A DNA stretch of 64,000 bases from Amorphoplanes digitatis (lineage in GTDB: Bacteria > Actinomycetota > Actinomycetes > Mycobacteriales > Micromonosporaceae). Position 1 is the stretch's first letter. Every line of letters begins with the position of its first letter. The notes below the pieces were generated by a model that saw only the letters and a program-made list of their open reading frames with translations, was not told the DNA's origin and ran no database searches. Shown piece after piece: positions 56,576 to 64,000 of the stretch. The DNA is taken from contig NZ_JACHNH010000001.1 of assembly GCF_014205335.1 (NCBI RefSeq), positions 6,566,501 to 6,630,500 of the forward strand. Reading direction: 5' to 3'. A program made the position numbers and the translations under genes.

Positions 56576-57076
56576 GTGCCTGCATCTGACTATGTGAAGA
56601 ACCTGCGCGCCAAGGTCGGCCAAGACGTGATCATGTTCCCGACCGTCAGCGCGATCGTCCTCAACGACCGCGGGGAGGTCCTGCTCGGCCAGCGCAGCGA
56701 CAACCGGCAGTGGTCGGTCATCGCCGGCATGATGGACCCCGGCGAGCAGCCCGCGGACGCGCTGGTGCGCGAGGTTCTCGAGGAGACCGGCGTCGAGGTG
56801 AAGATCGAACGCGTGGCCGGCGTCGCCCTGCACCAGGTGGTCTACCCGAACGGCGACCACTGCCACATGGTCAACACCTGGTTCCGCTGCCGCGCGGTCG
56901 GCGGCGAGGCGCGGGTCAACGACTCCGAGTCGATCGCGGTGGGCTGGTTCGCGCCCGACGCGCTGCCGGAGATGAGCCCGTTCGCCATGGTCCGGATCCG
57001 CACCTCGCTGGAGGAGGACGCCCCGGCCTGGTTCGCCCGGCCCGGCGAGGGCGAGATCGCCGGCCGTCAGCCCTGA
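56576..57076 (+). CDS. NUDIX hydrolase
   Basis: Hydrolase of 166 residues with the complete NUDIX box GMMDPGEQPADALVREVLEETGVEV (G-x5-E-x7-REVxEE). The N-terminus includes FPTVSAIVLNDRGEVLLGQRSDNRQWSVIA and the C-terminal half HMVNTWFRCRAVGGEARVNDSESIAVGWFAPDALPEM. The family breaks nucleoside diphosphate-linked substrates; ADP-ribose and oxidised nucleotides are common ones. GTG 56576 starts it. Its stop TGA touches the stop of the convergent response regulator gene in the hexamer TGATCA. Confidence 0.9.
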   Translation: MPASDYVKNLRAKVGQDVIMFPTVSAIVLNDRGEVLLGQRSDNRQWSVIAGMMDPGEQPADALVREVLEETGVEVKIERVAGVALHQVVYPNGDHCHMVNTWFRCRAVGGEARVNDSESIAVGWFAPDALPEMSPFAMVRIRTSLEEDAPAWFARPGEGEIAGRQP

Positions 57077-57763
57077 TCAGGCCAGCCAGCCGGGACGGAT
57101 CAGGCCCGCCTCGTACGCGTAGACCACGAGCTGGGCCCGGTCCCGGGCACCGAGCTTGACCATCGTGCGGCTGACGTGTGTCTTCGCCGTCGCCGGGCTG
57201 ATCATGAGGCGGCCCGCGATCTCGTCGTTGGACAGGCCCTCGCCGACCAGGACCATCACCTCGCGTTCGCGCTCGGTGAGCTGCGCCAGCCGCTGCTCGG
57301 CCTCCTCCGGCGGCAGCGCGGGACGGCCGCGCCCGCCCGGGGTGGCGAACTCGCCGATGACCCGGCGGGTGACGCTCGGCGACAGCAGGGCGTCACCGGC
57401 CGCGACCGCGCGCACGCCGCGCAGCAGCTCGACCGGCTCGGTGTCCTTGACCAGGAAGCCGGATGCGCCGGTGCGCAGCGCCTCGAAGACGTACTCGTCC
57501 AGCTCGAACGTGGTGAGGATGACGACCCGGGTGCCGGCCAGCGCCGGATCCGCGGCGATGCGGCGGGTCGCCTCGAGGCCGTCCACGCCGGGCATGCGGA
57601 TGTCCATCAGCACCACGTCGGGCCGCGTCTGCGCGGCAAGGCGCACCGCCTCGAGGCCGTCGCCCGCCTCCGCGACCACCTCGATGTCGGGCTCGGCGTT
57701 GAGCAGCGCCCGGAAGCCGGCCCGGACCAGGACCTGATCGTCGGCGAGCAGGACCGTGATCAT
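57077..57763 (-). CDS. NarL-family response regulator
   Basis: Response regulator of 228 residues. The receiver domain has DD (8-9), D54 (VLMDIRMPG), T85 and K106 (FLVKDTE). The LuxR-type DNA-binding domain contains LTEREREVMVLVGEGLSNDEIAGRLMISPATAKTHVSRTMVKLGARDRAQLVVYAYEAGLIRPGW. It shares its operon with the histidine kinase downstream in reading order: the kinase gene ends at 57760, overlapping the start of this gene by four bases, so the kinase is translated first. Target genes are unknown; the neighbouring DUF1707 gene is one candidate. Confidence 0.93.
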   Translation of the reverse strand: MITVLLADDQVLVRAGFRALLNAEPDIEVVAEAGDGLEAVRLAAQTRPDVVLMDIRMPGVDGLEATRRIAADPALAGTRVVILTTFELDEYVFEALRTGASGFLVKDTEPVELLRGVRAVAAGDALLSPSVTRRVIGEFATPGGRGRPALPPEEAEQRLAQLTEREREVMVLVGEGLSNDEIAGRLMISPATAKTHVSRTMVKLGARDRAQLVVYAYEAGLIRPGWLA

Positions 57764-59109
57764 GGATTCTCCCCTGTCGCTGTCGGCAGCACCGCCGAGA
57801 CCAGGTAGCCGCCCTCCGGCGGCGGGCCCGCCGCCAGGGTGCCGCCGAGGCTGGCCGCGCGGGCCCGCATCCCGGCGATGCCGCTACCGCCGCCGCCGTC
57901 CGGCGGCTCCTTCGCCGCCGGGCCGTCGTTGCGGATCGACAGGCGCAGCTCGTTCTCCGCGTAGGTGACCGCGACCGTCGCGGCCGCGCCGGCGGCCGCG
58001 TGCCGGCGGACGTTGGTCAACGCCTCCTGGACGATCCGGTACGCCGCCCGGTCCACCTCCGCGGGCAGGTCGCGCCGCTCCCCCACGGTCGTCGTGGTCA
58101 CCGGCAGGCCCGCGTCGGCGGTGAGATCGGTGAGCCGGCCCAGGCCCGGCGCGGGCTGGCGCGGCGCGGCCTCCTCCTCGGGGCGCAGCACGCCGAGCAC
58201 CGCCCGGACCTCCCGCAGCGCCTCGGAGCTCGCCGTCTTGATCGCCGCGAGGGCCTCGCGGGCCTGCTCGGGGCGGTTGTCCATCAGGTGGAGCCCGACC
58301 CCGGCCTGCACGTTGATCAGCGACAGGTGGTGGCCGAGCACGTCGTGCAGCTCGCGGGCGATGCGCAGCCGTTCGTCGGAGGCCTGGCGGCGTTCCTGCT
58401 CCTCCCGGGCCCGGGCCCGTTCGGCCCTTGCCTGGGTCATCTCGGCCAGATAGATCGCCCGGGCCCGGGCGGCGCTGCCGAGGAAGACCGTCAGCGCGAG
58501 ACCCAGGCCGATCAGCACGGCGTCGCGCAGGTCGGGACGGGCCGCGGCCGGCAGCCCGAGCGCACCGGCGCAGAACCAGGTCACGGTCAGGTAGGCCAGG
58601 TAGCCCGCCGCGGCGACCACCACCGCGTCCCGGCGCCGGCCCGCCTTGACCGCGCCGAAGAGGGCGATGACGGGTGCGACGGCGTAGCTCCACGACGGCG
58701 TCGAGAGTGCGGCGAAGCCGATCGTGGCCGCGCCGCTGACGGCGAGGACGGCGATCGGGGCGCGCCCGCGCCAGGCCAGCGCGAGCGGGCCGATCAGCAG
58801 CAGCGCGCACGCGACGACGTCGGCCGGGCGGGACAGGGCGGCCGCCTGCGACCAGTTGCCGAACACGTGGAAGCAGAGCGCCGCGACGACCGCGCCGGGC
58901 CAGTGCGGCTGCCGTGGCCGCCGGCCCAGGCCGCCGGAGCGGCCGGACGATCGGAAACGGCCACCGCCCCGTCCCGGCGACCACGCCGGACCGTGCGCGC
59001 CGGCGTGCGCCTCGATCTCGTCGGACCCCGCGGTCGGGGCAGCACCGCCGGCCCGGCGGCCGGGTCGATCCGGTCGCCGGGGCGGGTACCGCCGGCCCGG
59101 GTTTCGCAC
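57760..59109 (-). CDS. NarL-type sensor histidine kinase (DesK-like)
   Basis: Membrane kinase of about 449 residues. Six or so hydrophobic helices fill residues about 80-230. A HisKA_3 dimerisation domain has ERLRIARELHDVLGHHLSLINVQAGVGLHLM (phospho-His in ELHDVLGHHL), and the ATP domain has VDRAAYRIVQEALTNVRRHA, SIRNDGP and GGGGSGIAGMRARAASLGG. The N-terminal 70 residues are low-complexity, Pro/Gly/Arg-rich and may not be translated. GTG 59109 is the best guess for the start; the frame remains open for another 600 bases. It couples with the response regulator by a four-base overlap. Confidence 0.88.
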   Translation of the reverse strand: MRNPGRRYPPRRPDRPGRRAGGAAPTAGSDEIEAHAGAHGPAWSPGRGGGRFRSSGRSGGLGRRPRQPHWPGAVVAALCFHVFGNWSQAAALSRPADVVACALLLIGPLALAWRGRAPIAVLAVSGAATIGFAALSTPSWSYAVAPVIALFGAVKAGRRRDAVVVAAAGYLAYLTVTWFCAGALGLPAAARPDLRDAVLIGLGLALTVFLGSAARARAIYLAEMTQARAERARAREEQERRQASDERLRIARELHDVLGHHLSLINVQAGVGLHLMDNRPEQAREALAAIKTASSEALREVRAVLGVLRPEEEAAPRQPAPGLGRLTDLTADAGLPVTTTTVGERRDLPAEVDRAAYRIVQEALTNVRRHAAAGAAATVAVTYAENELRLSIRNDGPAAKEPPDGGGGSGIAGMRARAASLGGTLAAGPPPEGGYLVSAVLPTATGENP

Positions 59110-59332
59110 GTCTTCGAACCTACGGCACCGCCGTTCGCCCGGGCATCCGCACAACGACGACGAGGCGCTGCGCCCCGGGTGGTACGGGCGTGCCCGGCGT
59201 ACTCCCCCGGTGGTACCCCGCGGGCGGGCGGCTGCGCCGCGGGCCGCGTACCGGATGCTCCGCCGGGGCGACGCGGCCCGGCGGCGAACCGGCCACGCTG
59301 TTAAGCAGATCCCGCCACTCCTGGAGGTCACC

Positions 59333-59797
59333 GTGCATCCCACCGACGCCACCTGGTCCGGACCGAACCGGCTCCGTACCTCCGACACCGAGCGCGAGCA
59401 GGTCGCCGAGATCCTGCGGGCCGCGATGGCCGAGGGCCGGCTCACCCTGGAGGAGGGTGAGGAGCGGCTCGGCCAGGTGTACGCGGCGAAGTTCCGCGAC
59501 GAACTGGCCCCGCTCACCGCCGATCTGCCGGACAACGGCCGCCGGGCGCTGGCCGAGACGCCGCAGGCCCGGGCCGCGACACGCCGGGGCGTGCGCAGGC
59601 ACGCCAGTTTCGTCGCCGCCGCGGCCGTCCTGCTGACCGGGCTGTGGCTGCTCTCCGGCGCGCACTTCTTCTGGCCGGCGATTCCGCTCGTGTTCCTGGT
59701 CATCGGCCTGATGCGACACATCCGGTACGGCGAATTCCACCATCGCCACTACCACCACCACCGGGTCGCGCCGTGGAACGCGCCGAACTACCGGTGA
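59333..59797 (+). CDS. DUF1707 (SHOCT-like) membrane protein
   Basis: Protein of 154 residues starting with GTG, with GGAGG seven bases upstream. Residues about 12-65 form the DUF1707 domain (RLRTSDTEREQVAEILRAAMAEGRLTLEEGEERLGQVYAAKFRDELAPLTADLP), a short helical segment that binds partners. A membrane helix region (about 97-130) and a His-rich tail (EFHHRHYHHHR) follow. The tail could bind metal ions. It diverges from the kinase gene; both promoters must lie in the 223 bases between. Confidence 0.82.
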   Translation: MHPTDATWSGPNRLRTSDTEREQVAEILRAAMAEGRLTLEEGEERLGQVYAAKFRDELAPLTADLPDNGRRALAETPQARAATRRGVRRHASFVAAAAVLLTGLWLLSGAHFFWPAIPLVFLVIGLMRHIRYGEFHHRHYHHHRVAPWNAPNYR

Positions 59798-59916
59798 TCA
59801 TCAACACTCCACAGTAGCCGTGGCGGTCGTTGAACGCCCCTCCCCGCTCTGCGAGAGTTGCCCGGTTTACCCCCGGCCGCTGTCGCGTACGGGGGACCTC
59901 GGGGAGGGGTGTCACG

Positions 59917-60738
59917 ATGATGGGTCCGTCGCACGCGCTGTCCGGCGCGGCCGTATGGCTGGCCGGCAGCTGGGCCCTGGACCACTTCGCCGGGTACGAG
60001 CAGTCGCCGCTGGCCGTCGCCGTCGGCACGGCCGTCTGCGCGGGCGGCGCGCTGCTGCCGGACCTCGACCTGTCGGGCAAGGTGACCCGCAACCAGGGCG
60101 GCGCGACGGTCGCCCGGACCTTCGGCGTGTTCTCCCTGTTCGTGGCCGAGGTGATCGAGAAGATCTCGCTGGGTGTCTACACGGCGACCAAGCTCAGCAA
60201 GGACCCGCGCCGCAACAACGGGCACCGCACGTTCACGCACACGCTGCCGTTCGCGGGGCTGGTCGGCTGGGGCACCACGACGCTGTGCGCGAACTACGGC
60301 CGATGGGCCGTGGTCGCCGTCGTCTTCCTCATGGCCGGCCTGGCGCTGCGCGGGCTGTTCGACGAGTGGGCGGAGCGGGCCGGCTGGCTGATCGTGACGC
60401 TGGCGTCGGGTGCGATCGCGTGGTTCACCGCGGCGCACCTGCCGGGCGACCGCGGCTACCCGATGCTGGGGTTCGCGGTGGGGGTCGGCTGCGTCGTACA
60501 CCTGCTCGGCGACATGATCACCAAGAACGGCGTGCCGATCCTGTGGCCCATTCCGATCGGCCGCCGGATGTGGCGGATGGTCGGCATCCCGAACGGGATG
60601 GCGGTCAAGGTCGGCGGCAAGGGCGAGGTGCTCGTGCTGCGCACGGTGTTCACCCTGGTGGCACTGCTGTCGATCTTCGGGATGTTCGCGCCGCACCTGC
60701 TGAACCAGCTCGACCTGGACACCTGGGCCGACGGCTGA
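59917..60738 (+). CDS. YdjM/DUF457-type membrane metal-dependent hydrolase
   Basis: Membrane protein of 273 residues resembling the DUF457/YdjM (LexA-regulated) family. Marks are the N-terminal MMGPSHALSGAAVWLA with His, ALLPDLDLSG (metal-binding Asp), NNGHRTFTHTLPFAGLVGWG (HRxxTH motif) and a late VVHLLGDMITKNGVPILWPI (HLxxD). Family members are called membrane-bound metal-dependent hydrolases. GGGGAGGGG precedes the start. The actual substrate is unknown. It ends 11 bases before the stop of the PknB-like gene, which faces it. Confidence 0.85.
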   Translation: MMGPSHALSGAAVWLAGSWALDHFAGYEQSPLAVAVGTAVCAGGALLPDLDLSGKVTRNQGGATVARTFGVFSLFVAEVIEKISLGVYTATKLSKDPRRNNGHRTFTHTLPFAGLVGWGTTTLCANYGRWAVVAVVFLMAGLALRGLFDEWAERAGWLIVTLASGAIAWFTAAHLPGDRGYPMLGFAVGVGCVVHLLGDMITKNGVPILWPIPIGRRMWRMVGIPNGMAVKVGGKGEVLVLRTVFTLVALLSIFGMFAPHLLNQLDLDTWADG

Positions 60739-60749
60739 GCTCCAGGCGC

Positions 60750-62324
<1,575 letters not shown>

Positions 62325-62378
62325 CCGCGCCAGTCTGCCGGTATCGACCCCGGTGCGCACCCCCTGGGCGCCTGCCAG

Positions 62379-64000
62379 TCACATCGCGTCGGCGTAGCAC
62401 TCCACGATCGACACGTCCAGGGGGAAGCGGACCGAGGTCGCGCCGAACAGCAGCTCGCCCGCGCGCGCCGCGCTCTCCCGGACCGCCTGCGCCACCCCCT
62501 CCGCCTCCTGCTCCGGGCAGTGCACCCCCACCTCGTCGTGCACGAACAGCACCAGCTCCGCCCGGGTGCCCCGCAGCGCCGTCCGCAGCGTCGCGAGCAG
62601 GACCAGCGCCCACTCCGCCGCCGTCGCCTGGATCACGAAGTTGCGGGTGAAGCGGCCCCGGGCCCGGCCCGGCGCACCGCCCTGCGGCTCCCCCGATCCG
62701 GACTCCTCGGGCGGGTCGAGGCCCGCGTCGCGCCAGGCCGTCGACGCCGGCGGGCAGGTGCGGCCCAGCCACGAGCGCACCAGCCCACCGGCCTCGCCGG
62801 TCCGGGCCGCCGCCTCCACGTACTCGAAGGCGGTCGGGTAGCTCTGCCGCAGCACCGCCAGCGCCGGGATCGCGGCGCCGCCGGTCTGCCCGTACATCGC
62901 GCCGAGCAGGGCGACCTTGGCCTTGGCCCGGTCGCCGCCGAACGAGTCGGTCGCCAGCGCCGCGTAGAGGTCCCCGGCGGCGCCGGCGCGGGCCAGCCGG
63001 GCGTCGCCCGAGACCGCGGCCAGCACGCGTGGCTCGAGCTGGCCCGCGTCCGCGATCACGAAGCGCCAGCCCGGGTCGGCCACCACCGCCCGGCGGACCA
63101 CCTTCGGCACCTGGAGGGCGCCGCCGCCGCGGGTGGCCCAGCGGCCCGAGACCACGCCGCCGGGCACATACTCCGGGCGGAAGCGGCCCTCGCTGACCCA
63201 GGCGTCGCGCCAGGCCCAGCCGTGCGCCGTCCAGATGCGGTAGAGCTCCTTGTATTCCAGCAGGGGCTTGACGGCGGGGTGCTCGACGTTGCGCAGGACC
63301 CAGGCGCGGGTGTTGGGCACGTCGATGCCCGCGCGGGCGAACGCGCGCAGCACCTCGGCCGGCGAGTCGGGGTGCAGGCCGTGCATGCCGAACGCCGCGT
63401 TGACCTCGCCGGCCAGCTCGGCCAGCCGGCGCGGCGGGCCGACCGGCTGCGGCGGGCCAAGCAGCTCGCGCAGCAGCCGGTCGTGGATCTCCGCGCTCCA
63501 GGGCAGCCCGGCGTGGCCCATCTCGGCGCCGACCAGGGCGCCGGCGGACTCGGCGGCCACCAGCAGGCCGAACCGCCCCGGGCTGCCGGTGGCGCGGATG
63601 CGCGCGTGCTGGTCGGCGAAGACCCCGGACAGCGCCTCGAGGACCACCGAGCCGGAGGCCGTCGGCGGGCCGGTCATGGCCTCGAAGAGCGCGGCCTGCG
63701 CGAAGCCCGGCGGGTCCGGCTGGCGCGGCGGCGGGTCGGCCGGCACCGGGGCGCCGGTCAGCCGGGCCCAGGCGGCGGGCAGGGCGCGCGGCTCGCCCCA
63801 GCGGCCCGCGTGGCCGAGCAGCAGCGCCTCGGTCAGCTCGATGTCGTGGCAGCGGCCGACCCGCACGCCGCCGCGCAGCAGCGCCGGGTAGCCCTCGGTC
63901 GTCGCCGCCCAGATCCAGCGGGGCTGCTCGGCGGCCTCGCGGGCCGCGATGGCCGCCGGGAGATCGGGGACGCGCTGCGGCTCCCCGGCCGGGCGCCCGT
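62379..64000 (-). CDS. Small DNA polymerase I-family protein (5' end cut)
   Basis: Partial gene; the 5' end lies beyond the window. The visible 540 residues resemble the actinobacterial bifunctional 3'-5' exonuclease/DNA polymerase proteins, a branch of family A polymerases of about 550-600 residues. Palm motif A reads VIADAGQLEPRVLAAVSG (catalytic Asp kept, DYSQIELR altered), the O helix is DRAKAKVALLGAMYGQTGG, and motif C is LFVHDEVGVHCPE (catalytic Asp in HDE). The thumb helps from NVEHPAVKPLLEYKELYR. An exonuclease domain upstream cannot be judged and looks degenerate. It may act in repair or translesion synthesis; the true PolA would be a separate gene. Confidence 0.85.
   Translation of the reverse strand, partial: GRPAGEPQRVPDLPAAIAAREAAEQPRWIWAATTEGYPALLRGGVRVGRCHDIELTEALLLGHAGRWGEPRALPAAWARLTGAPVPADPPPRQPDPPGFAQAALFEAMTGPPTASGSVVLEALSGVFADQHARIRATGSPGRFGLLVAAESAGALVGAEMGHAGLPWSAEIHDRLLRELLGPPQPVGPPRRLAELAGEVNAAFGMHGLHPDSPAEVLRAFARAGIDVPNTRAWVLRNVEHPAVKPLLEYKELYRIWTAHGWAWRDAWVSEGRFRPEYVPGGVVSGRWATRGGGALQVPKVVRRAVVADPGWRFVIADAGQLEPRVLAAVSGDARLARAGAAGDLYAALATDSFGGDRAKAKVALLGAMYGQTGGAAIPALAVLRQSYPTAFEYVEAAARTGEAGGLVRSWLGRTCPPASTAWRDAGLDPPEESGSGEPQGGAPGRARGRFTRNFVIQATAAEWALVLLATLRTALRGTRAELVLFVHDEVGVHCPEQEAEGVAQAVRESAARAGELLFGATSVRFPLDVSIVECYADAM

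Overview
The window is high-GC DNA (mostly G/C in third codon positions) from an actinomycete. Gene content points to Micromonosporaceae, for example Actinoplanes or a relative: a group 1h [NiFe] hydrogenase cluster, an F420-type LLM oxidoreductase, a DUF3159 protein, an ECF sigma factor with its DGPF/YCII partner, PknB-type kinase, and many GTG/TTG starts with 4-nt ATGA/GTGA overlaps. The genus is an inference. I found no rRNA, tRNA, CRISPR array, transposase or phage genes, so this looks like ordinary chromosome.

Layout. 1-9.7 kb: orphan NarL/LuxR regulator, PAP2 phosphatase with a tandem-repeat tail, DUF3159 membrane protein behind an iron-box-like palindrome, a coupled HEAT-repeat/GT2 glycosyltransferase pair, alanine aminotransferase alaA, and a three-gene adaptor/ATPase/permease ABC operon. 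A perfect 26-bp inverted repeat separates this from the hydrogenase region. 9.8-23.4 kb: hypBA divergent from a tightly overlapping operon hhyS-hhyL-NifU-like-DUF5947-DUF6084-unknown-39-aa membrane peptide-protease-hypC::hypF fusion-hypC-hypD-hypE-DUF6390. This encodes an O2-tolerant, probably high-affinity H2-oxidising enzyme with its full Ni-Fe(CN)2CO maturation set. 23.4-27.2 kb: GH13 alpha-glucosidase, LacI regulator, serine hydrolase. 27.2-29.6 kb: CHASE3-like/HAMP/GAF sensor kinase and single-domain response regulator.

30.0-32.0 kb: a tryptophan attenuator (Trp-Trp leader peptide, antiterminator and terminator) before a fused anthranilate synthase trpEG. 32.1-41.9 kb: assorted housekeeping and accessory genes, including a DsbA-like protein, P-loop kinase, SRPBCC protein behind twin palindromic operators, an LPXTG surface protein, YCII + ECF42-type sigma factor, a membrane GGDEF protein, a methionine gamma-lyase/cystathionine gamma-synthase-like enzyme and a VOC protein. 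41.9-44.2 kb: a 756-aa protein joining a DUF4157 metalloprotease-like module, a His-rich helical middle and an OmpA-like domain. 44.2-50.6 kb: GNAT, nitroreductase, a decayed metallo-beta-lactamase-fold gene and two large membrane proteins. 50.7-55.1 kb: LLM oxidoreductase, GH63-like glycosidase and TauE/SafE permease. 55.1-64 kb: XRE regulator, NUDIX, a NarL-type two-component pair, DUF1707, a membrane hydrolase, PknB-like kinase and a small DNA polymerase I-family protein cut by the window end.

The most notable points are the in-frame HypC-HypF fusion beside a second free HypC, the four poorly characterised genes inside the hydrogenase operon, the DUF4157-OmpA fusion, and a matching 22-nt site upstream of two glycosidase genes 29 kb apart.
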